NCBI GenBank assembly: GCA_934085975.1
Contig: CAKOHT010000011.1
Location: 1-55,688, forward strand
Direction of reading: 5' to 3'
Length of the DNA stretch: 55,688 nucleotides
DNA from: an uncultured Cetobacterium sp.
GTDB lineage: Bacteria; Fusobacteriota; Fusobacteriia; Fusobacteriales; Fusobacteriaceae
The position numbers and the translations under genes were made by a program. Under the pieces are notes generated by a model, which was not told where the DNA came from, made no database searches, and saw only the letters and a list, made by a program, of their open reading frames with translations. Position 1 is the first letter of the stretch. Each line of letters starts with the position of its first letter. Positions 25,901-33,199 of the stretch are shown piece after piece.

Positions 25901-26032
25901 CATTGGAATATTCATATTAGGAAGTAATTCCGATTTCATTGATAGCATGGAAACAATTCCCAAGAATACCATCGAGACCATCACCATTACCGTTGCAACG
26001 GGTCTACGTATAGCAATACCTGCTAATGACAT
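22988..26032 (-). CDS. RND-family efflux pump, inner-membrane permease (HAE1 type)
   Basis: A proton-driven drug/lipophile exporter of the AcrB/MexB superfamily, 1014 residues. Two large periplasmic loops and twelve membrane helices can be traced (first helix 'ATVMVMVSMVFLGIVSML', helix 4 block 'GLSIGVGMLTDNSVVVIDN', final helices near 'GLSFSTLLTLVVIPVLYIIV'). At the proton-relay position AcrB has two adjacent Asp; here the pair is Asp-Asn (TDN), a variant common in permeases outside Proteobacteria. It follows the adaptor gene by 22 nt, with GAGGTG ahead of the ATG. Operon partners are the adaptor, TolC-like channel and TetR regulator. Substrate cannot be predicted. Confidence 0.93.
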   Translation of the reverse strand: MSLAGIAIRRPVATVMVMVSMVFLGIVSMLSMKSELLPNMNIPMVVITTTWNGAVPEDVNSQITKKIEDSLSGVDGIKKITSTSSFEKSVVSIEFDYGVNIDLKRGDVQREIDAISGELPDDASKPVTQKRLAGSGNTAMMLNVSGPNFLELTTFVNEFMTPRFERIGGVGSVETLGSPDKQIQIQFDTDKLASYNLTPNELYDLIKTSSINVPLGVIKTGGKDIVARFMGEFNYLDEFENMILRSNGKTIRLKDIANVVLTTEDQSEITKLDGKPSVMLVIEKSTDGNILSITDNAKIALEEMKPYFPKGVEVTTVMDYSENINSSISGVKGNAVTGLVLATIVLLVFLKNIRATILISLALPIAIIFTFAFLSLLGVTINVISLMGLSIGVGMLTDNSVVVIDNIYRHITELKKPVMEAAEDGASEVAVAILASALTTMVVFIPVLFIPGIAREIFRDMSLSIIFSNVAALIVSLTLMPMVASRFLKANADITKEGKIFGKVKSVYEKIIEWAIKNRKKTVALAFLTFMVMMIVGPMLTRTEFIPKQDYGRYSVVLELEKGLSVERAEEITKQAVEVVKNDPMTKTYITLVKTGTGIVNVDIGPKTDRDVSIFQVMDNLRPELEKIPGIKFNLKDDYQSAGGNRDVEFRISSDSLDVAEKIAKEVQEKISKNPGIIDITSSIEPGNVEARVVLNRDKLRAYGISPFDVGRTISYSFLGGNRATGQTLSVKTGTEEIDVLIRLPKDARTEVSTLENLNVRGADGKFVKVSDVADVIMAEGASEVTKTDKIFYASVSANDGGIGLSKVQNAIVDAFESTNPPKGVAYSWGGMSQLFNEAIVQMGMALGISIFLIYAILASQFENFLLPGIILASVPLAMIGVYGGLLITNSPFDMMVMIGIIMLAGTVVNNAIVLIDFIKILRERGYELSDAVRESCKTRLRPILMTTMTTVCGMIPLALGFGEGAELYSGMSIAVIFGLSFSTLLTLVVIPVLYIIVEDFIDRMKKKFNKQKV

Positions 26033-26054
26033 ATATCTTTCACCTCTTTAATTT

Positions 26055-27086
26055 CTATTTTGTTTCATTATTTATTGTAATTTCATCTCCATCAGATAGT
26101 CCAAATATACCATCCGATACTACTAAATCTCCTGGTTTTAGCTCCTCCGATACAACCTCAATATTTGGTTTTACCGTAGCTCCTGTTGTAACTTCAACTC
26201 TTTTTGCCTTTCCATTTTCTATTTTATAAACATAGCTTAATAAATCTCTTATGAAAACTGCCTGTTGAGGTACAAGAAGCCCCTCCCTTTTTTCAGTCGG
26301 AATTATAACTTTTGTATACATTCCATCTTTTAACTCTTTTGTTTTATTGTCAATAGATATTTTTACTGGGAATTTTTTAGTTTCAGCATCTGCAATTGGA
26401 TTTATTGATTTTATTTTCCCTTCAAACTCTTTTCCACCTAAATCAGAAACCATTATAATTACTGGTGATCCTTCACTCAATGTGTTTAGCCAATATCCCG
26501 GAAAATCAACTGTTATCTCCATCACATTTTCATCAACTACTGTAAATACAGTTGAATTTGCTTCTACTACATTTCCAGATTTTAAATTTAAGTTTCCTAC
26601 TAATCCTGTTAATTCTGATTTTCTAGTTAACTTATCATAGTTAGATTTTTTAGTTGTGTAGTCTGCTAAAGCATTTGTATACGCATCTCTATAGTTTAAA
26701 AACTCCAGTTGAGAAACCATTTGTTTCTCATAAAGTTTATTAAATTTTTCAAAATTATTTTTTGTAGACTGTAAATTAGCTCTTGCTGCTTCATAGTTAG
26801 ATTCAGCCTTTGCATCTGTAAACTTTACTACTACTTCACCCTTTTTTACAAGATCTCCATTTTTCTTTAAAACCGTAGCCACAGTACCTTGTGTATCCAA
26901 CGTATGATTTACTTTTTCTTGTGGTACAATCGTTCCATCAGTTGTATATATATCTGAAACTTGCTCCTTTTTTACCTGTGATACCACTACTGGTTTTTTC
27001 GGTTTCTCTACCACTGCTTCCTCTTTTTTTCCACAAGCAGTCATTAAGATAGCTGTTGCTGTTAATATGAATAATCCCTTTTTCAT
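26055..27086 (-). CDS. RND efflux periplasmic adaptor (membrane fusion) lipoprotein
   Basis: Links the permease to the outer-membrane channel. A lipobox 'ILMTACGKKE' (Cys18) indicates a lipoprotein. The biotinyl-lipoyl half-motifs flank a coiled-coil hairpin (about 90-150: 'AARANLQSTKNNFEKFNKLYEKQMVS...'), followed by a beta-barrel ('MEITVDFPGYWLNTLSEGSPV', 'FPVKISIDNKTKELKDGMYTKVIIP') and a membrane-proximal domain. 343 residues, normal for HlyD/AcrA-like proteins. Placed between the TolC and permease genes. Confidence 0.93.
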   Translation of the reverse strand: MKKGLFILTATAILMTACGKKEEAVVEKPKKPVVVSQVKKEQVSDIYTTDGTIVPQEKVNHTLDTQGTVATVLKKNGDLVKKGEVVVKFTDAKAESNYEAARANLQSTKNNFEKFNKLYEKQMVSQLEFLNYRDAYTNALADYTTKKSNYDKLTRKSELTGLVGNLNLKSGNVVEANSTVFTVVDENVMEITVDFPGYWLNTLSEGSPVIIMVSDLGGKEFEGKIKSINPIADAETKKFPVKISIDNKTKELKDGMYTKVIIPTEKREGLLVPQQAVFIRDLLSYVYKIENGKAKRVEVTTGATVKPNIEVVSEELKPGDLVVSDGIFGLSDGDEITINNETK

Positions 27087-27101
27087 CCGTCCTCCTAAAT
27101 A

Positions 27102-28388
27102 TTAAATAAGTGATGATCTATACTTTTCAAATGCTACATAATAATTTAATACCGCTGAGTTATAATCTACAGCTGCCTGTCTATATTGACTTTCAGATAA
27201 TAAATAGTCTACAGTTGAGATAAGCCCTGCGTTATATCTTTCTGTATCGATATTAAAGTTCTCTGTTGCTGCTTCCAGTGCTTTTTTTCTAGAGTCTCTC
27301 AGTTGTTGTAACCTAATTAATTCTCTATAATTTTTTGTAACAGATAGCTTTATATTATCTGATGTTAATTCTTTATTTATACTCTCTATATCCTCTTTAT
27401 TTTTTGCTACTTTATACTCATCCATTCCACTTCCAAATGAGAAAACATCCCACTTTACAGAAACTCCACCTCTCCATTCTGCATTGTCAAAGCTATTGTC
27501 AAAGTGATGGCTTTCCTTAGCCGTTCCATATGTTGCAAAAGCTTCAACTTGTGGTAACAAACTTGATCTGCTCACAATTTTTTCGGCTTGAGCGTAATCT
27601 ACTTTATTTATTGCTAATTTAGCAGATAAACTATTTGTCAATGCTTGATCTAAATCTTTTCCAAAATCAATTCCTGCTGTCAAATTTTCAGGTACTTGAA
27701 AGTCCTTTAAAGTAATTTCTTCATTATTTGGAATCATTAATTTCAATTTTAAATCTTTTTTAGCTATTTCTAAATTCGTTTTTGTCCCTGTTATTTGTGC
27801 TTCTAAATCTAAAATTGAATATTCAGTTTTTAAAAGGTCCGCTTTTGTAAGTAATCTCAAATTTAATTGCTCATTTTGCTTATCATATCTAGCTTGTAAC
27901 TCTTTTCTTGACGCTTCTAAAACCGTTAAATCTTTCTCATAGTTTATAATACTTGAATATAGAGTAATAATATCTAATCTCACATCTCTTTTCTCAGATA
28001 AAAGACTAATATCCGCTATATTTTTTGAAGCTTCAGCGCCTAAAATTCCACCTGTAATAGCTCCACCTTTAAATAATGGTTGATAAATACCTATTGTTTG
28101 TGTATATCCACTTTTAGCTCCTATTCCAGTAGTTCCATCTGAGTTCACTATATCTATCATACTTCTATTTGTATGTTCCGCTCGTTGATATTGTCCAGTA
28201 TATGCAACTGTTGGTAGAGCTGTTTTAAATGCCCTTCTTACGTTTAATCTGGCATTTTCTTTTGATAACTCTGATGTTTTTATAGTTTTCCCATTTTCTA
28301 AAGCTAGATCAATTGCACTTTCTAGTGTCAATTCTCTTGAAAAGGCTGCTGTTGAAAGCAATGCCAGTAATCCTAATAACTTTTTCAT
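27102..28388 (-). CDS. TolC-family outer-membrane efflux channel
   Basis: A signal peptide (MKKLLGLLALLSTAAFS) is followed by two internally similar helical/beta repeats typical of TolC: 'LTLESAIDLALENGKTIKTSELSKENARLNVRRAFKTALPTVAYTGQY' and 'LDQALTNSLSAKLAINKVDYAQAEKIVSRSSLLPQVEAFATYG'. 428 residues from the ATG at 28388, which is preceded by AGGAGG; an in-frame TTG one codon upstream is less likely. Its ATG overlaps the tetR stop (TGATG), so both are translated from one mRNA. Confidence 0.93.
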   Translation of the reverse strand: MKKLLGLLALLSTAAFSRELTLESAIDLALENGKTIKTSELSKENARLNVRRAFKTALPTVAYTGQYQRAEHTNRSMIDIVNSDGTTGIGAKSGYTQTIGIYQPLFKGGAITGGILGAEASKNIADISLLSEKRDVRLDIITLYSSIINYEKDLTVLEASRKELQARYDKQNEQLNLRLLTKADLLKTEYSILDLEAQITGTKTNLEIAKKDLKLKLMIPNNEEITLKDFQVPENLTAGIDFGKDLDQALTNSLSAKLAINKVDYAQAEKIVSRSSLLPQVEAFATYGTAKESHHFDNSFDNAEWRGGVSVKWDVFSFGSGMDEYKVAKNKEDIESINKELTSDNIKLSVTKNYRELIRLQQLRDSRKKALEAATENFNIDTERYNAGLISTVDYLLSESQYRQAAVDYNSAVLNYYVAFEKYRSSLI

Positions 28389-29026
28389 CAATTTCCTCCT
28401 GTTAGTAATTTTAAAATTCCGCTTACCACTAATTCGACTTCTTTTTTTAAATTTATATTTTTTAATCTTTCTCTAAATTCATCTATATCACTTATAAAAT
28501 AATCATCTGTGTTTTTATAAAATAATCTTTCCAATCTATATGATTTTATTCCACCCATGATAAATATTATAATCGTGTCTATCTCCTCTTCTGAATAGCT
28601 TATGTTTTGGATATTTTTTATTATCTCCTTTAAAAACTTTTTATTCAAAATCTCTATTTGTAAAAGTTTTTCCCTAAGAACAGGTGTCAAATGCTCTAAA
28701 TTTCTTGTTAAATTTATTAATATTAAATGTGATTTTAAGTTATCCGATGAAATTACAAATCTTTTTATTATAAAGATTCTTATCTGCTCTTCATAGTCAT
28801 AGTTCCCCTCTAAAAGTTCCTCTAGCTCTTTTTCTCGAATTTCATATACTCGATCAATAATTTCTTCTAAAAGTTGGTCTTTCGATTTAAAATATGTATA
28901 AAAACTTCCTTTCGCAATTCCTAAATAACTAGTTATATCTTCAACTCTTGTTTTAAATATTCCTTTTTTTAACAAAACATCTTTTGCTGCTTCTAAAATC
29001 TGTTCCTTTTTTCCCTCCTTTACCAT
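28388..29026 (-). CDS. TetR/AcrR-family transcriptional regulator
   Basis: N-terminal TetR helix-turn-helix (about 8-55): 'KKEQILEAAKDVLLKKGIFKTRVEDITSYLGIAKGSFYTYFKSKDQLLEEII' is a textbook match. The remaining 150 residues form the ligand/dimer domain, which varies within the family. 212 residues; start ATG with GGGGGT upstream. As first gene of the efflux operon, and with two palindromes overlapping its promoter, it very probably represses its own operon and releases it when a pump substrate binds. Confidence 0.93.
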   Translation of the reverse strand: MVKEGKKEQILEAAKDVLLKKGIFKTRVEDITSYLGIAKGSFYTYFKSKDQLLEEIIDRVYEIREKELEELLEGNYDYEEQIRIFIIKRFVISSDNLKSHLILINLTRNLEHLTPVLREKLLQIEILNKKFLKEIIKNIQNISYSEEEIDTIIIFIMGGIKSYRLERLFYKNTDDYFISDIDEFRERLKNINLKKEVELVVSGILKLLTGGN

Positions 29027-29050
29027 ACTACCCCCATAAAAAATGTTAAA

Positions 29051-29080
29051 ATATCTAATGACTAAACAGTCATTAGATAT
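29051..29080. promoter_or_regulatory. TetR operator, palindrome 1
   Basis: A perfect inverted repeat with 13-bp arms (ATATCTAATGACT/AGTCATTAGATAT) and a 4-bp centre. It contains the core TGACT-n4-AGTCA and lies at the -10 and start-site side of the tetR promoter. Confidence 0.75.
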
Positions 29081-29107
29081 TTTAATCTATAATGACTATT
29101 TAGTCAA
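29079..29107 (-). promoter_or_regulatory. promoter of the tetR-tolC-adaptor-RND operon
   Basis: TTGACT (29102-29107) and TAAAAT (29079-29084) on the minus strand with a 17-nt spacer. The -35 box lies in one operator and the -10 box touches the other, the arrangement expected for autorepression. Confidence 0.8.
29092..29107. promoter_or_regulatory. TetR operator, palindrome 2
   Basis: A second TGACT-n4-AGTCA palindrome (29093-29106) that covers the -35 box of the same promoter. The core is the same as in palindrome 1, with the centres 34 bp apart, so two regulator dimers could bind together. Confidence 0.7.
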
Positions 29108-29121
29108 TGTTTTTTTTCATT

Positions 29122-30684
29122 TTACCACACATTGTGAGCATTTGAATTGAATCCAGACGAAGTAGAATAGTATTTAGCATCAATAGGCTTTTCTTCATGT
29201 ACTAATATTAAACCTTTAGTTAACTTTACTCCTTGAGTTGATAATTCATTTTCATCTAAATTATTATAAACTTGACTTTGAGTACTATCTACTATGTGAA
29301 ACCCCTGTTTTGCATATCTATTTCTTAAAATATCTTTTACTGCATAAGTTCTTGCTGCAACAGCTTGAACTTTAAGTGCTTCCAAACCAAAGCTTTGTGG
29401 CATTTCACTTGGTACTACTTGTAATAAATAGTCCTCCATATTTATCTCATTAATTAAATTTAAACTTTTCCCACCTTGAGCTAACCTTATTTCAAATTCA
29501 CCTCTGTAGGTTGGATATTTGTAATTTTTAATATTCCTTTTTATATTTGTTACAGAAATCATTTTATTAGATGTAATATTTATAAAATTTCTTGTCTTCA
29601 ATCTTAATTTATTTTGAACAATCACTTGTACATATCCATCTTTCACCACAAAATCAACCGAAGTTCTCGGATTTATATTTACATTCCCATCTTTACTTTT
29701 TATTTTTATGTTTCCTAAAGAAAACATTGAAATTTTTGTATGATTGAGGCTCGAAAAGCCACTATTCATTATACCAACCCTTATTTTATTTCCTATCCCA
29801 TCTATTGATCTCATATTTTTTAACTTCGTATCAGCGTAATATCTTTGTAGTACCTGTTTATAGGAATATCCTTTATTTTTAGTTAAATCCATAGCTGACC
29901 ACTGTGGAACACCAGAACCATGTCCAAATCCACCTCCATAAATGTTAAAACTACCATTCCCCAACTTTTCTATCGCTATAAATGCAGACGGTAGCATACT
30001 CGGATTTTTAGATATCGAATTTTCATTATAACTATTACTTCCACCTTTAGCCCCATAGACATTCACTATGTTACCAACGCTACTCTTACTTAAACTTAAC
30101 AGATTTCTTATATTTCCCTCTTTAGCAACGAGATATTCACCTCTAGTTCCTTTCACTAGCAGTTTTGTTACTATTCCTGATTCTCCTCTTTCAAGAACTT
30201 TCAAAATAATAACTTCACCCACTGGATTTAATGGAACTTTCTTAGAAATCCACTCCCCATTTTGATAGGTCAATACCTCTTTTGGTCTTCTTAAACTTAA
30301 CTCTACTAAATTTTTATTTAATACATTTCCTATCTCTTTTTTACTCAAGTTAACCTTCCATCTCCAATAGTTTGAAGCGTCTCCATGTCCCTTAGCTCTA
30401 ATATTTTTATAAAAATCTAAAAACTCTTTTTCTGTACGGTATTTAATCGGTATCTTAGGTGATTCCATATCATTTATACATTTTAGATAAGGTATCGGTT
30501 TCGATACTACTATCTTATCCTTTGGATAACTTCCATATAAATCTATCCTATCCCCCTTTATTTTGAATGAAGAGCTCCCTACTTTTTTATAGGAATAATC
30601 TTTTTTTGGACTTCCACTACATCCTATAATAGCCAATAAACAAATACCTATAACTCCTATATATCTTATATTGTATTTTTTCAT
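29122..30684 (-). CDS. SpoIID/LytB-family lipoprotein with apparently permuted domain order
   Basis: Lipoprotein signal (lipobox IIGC, Cys22). SpoIID enzymes are lytic transglycosylases that act on peptidoglycan. Their usual order is an N-terminal part with 'EMP...EALKAQAVAARTY' and '...YYSTSGG...VWG', then 'PYL...', and at the C-terminus 'GHGVGMSQWGA...YYPGT'. Here the C-terminal half comes first: 'PIPYLKCI' (63-70), 'GGGFGHGSGVPQWSA' (250-264), 'RYYADTKL' (281-288). The normal N-terminal half follows: 'IRVGI' (301-305), 'VVPSEMPQSFGLEALKVQAVAARTYA' region (423-448, catalytic-type Glu427), ending precisely at '...NVW' (520). The two halves fit as a circular permutation, not a truncation. It overlaps the kdsB stop by one base and is co-transcribed with it. 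No terminator is seen after it. Confidence 0.8.
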   Translation of the reverse strand: MKKYNIRYIGVIGICLLAIIGCSGSPKKDYSYKKVGSSSFKIKGDRIDLYGSYPKDKIVVSKPIPYLKCINDMESPKIPIKYRTEKEFLDFYKNIRAKGHGDASNYWRWKVNLSKKEIGNVLNKNLVELSLRRPKEVLTYQNGEWISKKVPLNPVGEVIILKVLERGESGIVTKLLVKGTRGEYLVAKEGNIRNLLSLSKSSVGNIVNVYGAKGGSNSYNENSISKNPSMLPSAFIAIEKLGNGSFNIYGGGFGHGSGVPQWSAMDLTKNKGYSYKQVLQRYYADTKLKNMRSIDGIGNKIRVGIMNSGFSSLNHTKISMFSLGNIKIKSKDGNVNINPRTSVDFVVKDGYVQVIVQNKLRLKTRNFINITSNKMISVTNIKRNIKNYKYPTYRGEFEIRLAQGGKSLNLINEINMEDYLLQVVPSEMPQSFGLEALKVQAVAARTYAVKDILRNRYAKQGFHIVDSTQSQVYNNLDENELSTQGVKLTKGLILVHEEKPIDAKYYSTSSGFNSNAHNVW

Positions 30685-31421
30685 TATAACTTTATTCCTT
30701 TTTCAAGTATATATTTTCTAACTTTTTCAAGCTCTTTCTGTGTATCTACTCCTATTATTTCAAAGGGAGTCTCCAAAACTTTTATTTTATAGCCATTTTC
30801 TAAAACTCTAAGTTGCTCTAATGATTCTGAGTTCTCTAGTGGTGTGCTTTTTAATTTGGCGTACTCCAAAACAAATTCTCTCTTATAACCATAAATTCCA
30901 ACGTGCTTAAAATAGATATCTAAATTTTCATTTCTCGGATATGGAATTACACTTCTTGAAAAATATATTGCATAATCTTTTTTATCTGTAACAACCTTTA
31001 CATAATTTGGATTTTCAATATCTTCTTTTTTTAAAAGTTTATGCTTCAATGTAGCCATCTTTAAACCCTCTTCTTTCTTAAATACACTGATTAAAGAATT
31101 TATCATATCTGGTTCTATTAAAGGCTCATCTCCCTGAATATTTATAATTACATCATAATCGGTTATTTTTTCACAAACTTCTGCTATTCTACTAGTTCCA
31201 TTAAAATGATTTACATCTGTCAATACAACCTCTCCACCAAAAGACTTAACTGTGTCAAAAACCTCTTGTGAATCTGTCGCAACAACCACTTCATCCAAAT
31301 TAGATTTCATTGCTCTTTTATAAACCCATTCTATCATTGAATGTCCACAAATATCCTTCAATGGTTTTCTCGGTAATCTTGTTGACTCATATCTTGCTGG
31401 AATCACTCCTAAAAACTTCAT
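30684..31421 (-). CDS. kdsB: 3-deoxy-manno-octulosonate cytidylyltransferase
   Basis: Activates KDO with CTP for LPS inner-core synthesis, which shows an LPS-bearing outer membrane. 'FLGVIPARYESTRLPRKPL', 'VVVATDSQEV', 'TDVNHFNGTSRIAEV' and 'INIQGDEPLIEP' are KdsB motifs. The start is ATG 31421, preceded by GGAGG; the longer frame to 31442 has no support. 245 residues. A TATAAT on the minus strand at about 31449-31454 is a possible -10 box. Divergent from the histidine phosphatase gene. Confidence 0.95.
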   Translation of the reverse strand: MKFLGVIPARYESTRLPRKPLKDICGHSMIEWVYKRAMKSNLDEVVVATDSQEVFDTVKSFGGEVVLTDVNHFNGTSRIAEVCEKITDYDVIINIQGDEPLIEPDMINSLISVFKKEEGLKMATLKHKLLKKEDIENPNYVKVVTDKKDYAIYFSRSVIPYPRNENLDIYFKHVGIYGYKREFVLEYAKLKSTPLENSESLEQLRVLENGYKIKVLETPFEIIGVDTQKELEKVRKYILEKGIKL

Positions 31422-31511
31422 TTTACAACCTCCAAAAATCAATGTATAATAAGATTATACAAGAATATCATATTAAAAAAAAGAGTTTTTATATTTAAAA
31501 AGGAGAAAATT

Positions 31512-32126
31512 ATGCTACGTATTTATTTTGTAAGACATGGTGAAACTGTTTGGAACACACTAAAAATTTTTCAAGGAAGATCTAACTCCCCATTGACCGA
31601 GCTAGGAATTGAGCAAGCTAAAAAACTTTCTTATTATTTAAAAGATATTAAATTTGAAAAAATCTATTCATCTCCACAAGAAAGAGCTTTACAAACAGCT
31701 AAACTTTTACTTTGGGATAGGAATTTAAAAATAAATACTATTGATGAATTTCAAGAGATAAATATGGGAAAAGTTGAAGGTATTCCAAGAGAGGAGTTTG
31801 AAAAAAACTATCCAATTGAGTACCATAACTTTTGGAATAATGCCATAGAGTATAATCCTAACGCTTATCATGGAGAAAGTTACAACGAAATACTAGATAG
31901 GGTTAAACTTGGATTGGAAAAACTTATCAAAGAAAATAGTGAAGGAAATATTTTAGTAGTTAGCCACGGTGTAACATTAAAAGCTATTTTCACTCTTATC
32001 AATGAAAGAGGTATTGACGAATTTTCTAGGCAACCCGTTCCTGAAAATACAAGTACAACTATTGTTGAATACAATTCTAATAGTTTCAAAATTATTAAAT
32101 TTTCTGATACAGAGCACTTAAAATAA
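31512..32126 (+). CDS. histidine phosphatase family protein (phosphoglycerate-mutase-like)
   Basis: Branch-1 histidine phosphatase, 204 residues. The phospho-acceptor 'YFVRHGETVWN' (Arg8-His9-Gly10), 'SSPQERALQTAKLL' and the second-half 'VVSHGVTLKAI' are the catalytic elements. The family includes cofactor-dependent phosphoglycerate mutases, CobC (alpha-ribazole phosphatase) and broad phosphatases; the short length fits CobC/broad phosphatases, but no cobalamin gene is nearby, so the substrate is open. ATG with AGGAG upstream. One of two plus-strand genes. Confidence 0.88.
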   Translation: MLRIYFVRHGETVWNTLKIFQGRSNSPLTELGIEQAKKLSYYLKDIKFEKIYSSPQERALQTAKLLLWDRNLKINTIDEFQEINMGKVEGIPREEFEKNYPIEYHNFWNNAIEYNPNAYHGESYNEILDRVKLGLEKLIKENSEGNILVVSHGVTLKAIFTLINERGIDEFSRQPVPENTSTTIVEYNSNSFKIIKFSDTEHLK

Positions 32127-32136
32127 TTTTTTATTA

Positions 32137-32165
32137 TTGACACAAAGGAAATCATATAGTATTAA
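32137..32165 (+). promoter_or_regulatory. promoter of the ftsZ-like gene
   Basis: A perfect -35 box TTGACA (32137-32142), 17-nt spacer and TATTAA (32160-32165) on the plus strand, directly after the histidine phosphatase stop. A small inverted repeat TAGTA/TACTA overlaps the -10 box. Confidence 0.65.
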
Positions 32166-32216
32166 AGTACTAATATTGTATACTGTTATCTATATTTATT
32201 TAGGGGGTGAGTTTTT

Positions 32217-33161
32217 TTGGGAGATAAGTGTAATGTTAATATTAAAGTTATGGGAATCGGTGGCGGTGGTATAAATGCCCTTGATGAAATCGTCTCTTTT
32301 AACATTGATAATGTTACTTTTTTTGCACTCAATACTGATCTACAGGATTTAAACAACTCTAAAACTCCTCATAAAATTCAATTAGGACCATCTACTACAA
32401 AAGGACTCGGATGTGGTGGGAATATTGAACTAGGAGAGAAAGCTACAAAAGAAAGTTTAGCTTTTATTAAAAATGTCTTGAGAGGCACTGATTTTTTATT
32501 CTTGACTTCCACTATGGGTGGAGGTACAGGTAGTGCTGCCACAGCTTTAATCGCAAAATTAGCTAAAGATATGAATATTTTAACTGTTGCAATTGTCACT
32601 AAACCTTTCTCTTTTGAAGGCAAAAGAAGAATGAAAATCGCTGAAGCTGGTATTGAAAATCTCAAACCTTTTGTCGATTCTCTTATCGTTATTCCTAATG
32701 ATAAACTTCTAGATAACTCTGCCCCTAATATAACTGTTCAAGAAGCCTTTAAAAAAAGTAACTTTGTTCTATTTACTGCTGTTAAAGGAATGACTGATCT
32801 TATGTTAGCTAAAGGTCTCATAAATTTGGACTTTGCCGATATAAAATCTCTTCTATTGGACTCAGGAGAAGCTATCTTAGGATTTGGAGAAGGTGATGGA
32901 GAAAAAAGAGCTGAAAAAGCCGCTCTTGCTGCTGTTGACTCCTCTCTTTTTGAAAGAACGATTCTGGGCGCAACCAAATTTTTAGTAAATATTATTGGTC
33001 CTCAAAATCTAAATCTAATGGAATCTAGTATTATTGTCGAAACGATAAAAAAAGAGTGTCGTGCTGATATTGATGATGTTTTATTTGGGGTTTCGATAGC
33101 CGAAAATCCTGATGAATCAATCAAAGTTATTTTAATTGCAAATTCCTTTTTAAATAAATAG
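32217..33161 (+). CDS. ftsZ: FtsZ-like tubulin homologue without C-terminal tail
   Basis: A GTPase of the FtsZ family that would polymerise at the division site. The GTP-binding and T7 elements are readable: 'VMGIGGGGINAL' (11-22), 'ALNTDLQDL', 'GLGCGGNIELG', 'MGGGTGSAA' (100-108), 'FSFEGKRRM', and 'LINLDFAD' (201-208, catalytic Asp). The tubulin signature is GGGTGSA where FtsZ usually has GGGTGTG. The protein ends at residue 314, right after the core ('VILIANSFLNK'), with no linker and no conserved tail peptide for FtsA/SepF/ZipA. TTG start with AGGGGGTGA upstream; an internal ATG at codon 12 would remove the first strand. It is not in a division gene cluster. Confidence 0.88.
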   Translation: MGDKCNVNIKVMGIGGGGINALDEIVSFNIDNVTFFALNTDLQDLNNSKTPHKIQLGPSTTKGLGCGGNIELGEKATKESLAFIKNVLRGTDFLFLTSTMGGGTGSAATALIAKLAKDMNILTVAIVTKPFSFEGKRRMKIAEAGIENLKPFVDSLIVIPNDKLLDNSAPNITVQEAFKKSNFVLFTAVKGMTDLMLAKGLINLDFADIKSLLLDSGEAILGFGEGDGEKRAEKAALAAVDSSLFERTILGATKFLVNIIGPQNLNLMESSIIVETIKKECRADIDDVLFGVSIAENPDESIKVILIANSFLNK

Positions 33162-33169
33162 TAGTATTA

Positions 33170-33199
33170 AAAAAACCGGTTTGAAAAGACCGGTTTTCT
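33170..33199. terminator. bidirectional terminator between ftsZ-like and rluD-like genes
   Basis: AAAACCGGT/ACCGGTTTT stem (33172-33180 and 33189-33197) with an 8-nt loop, T-rich on both sides. It can end the plus-strand ftsZ-like transcript and the convergent minus-strand operon. Confidence 0.8.

Noticed and set aside
29122..29200. SpoIID gene as a C-terminally truncated pseudogene
   Set aside because: The missing part is present at the N-terminus of the same protein, so permutation explains the early end.
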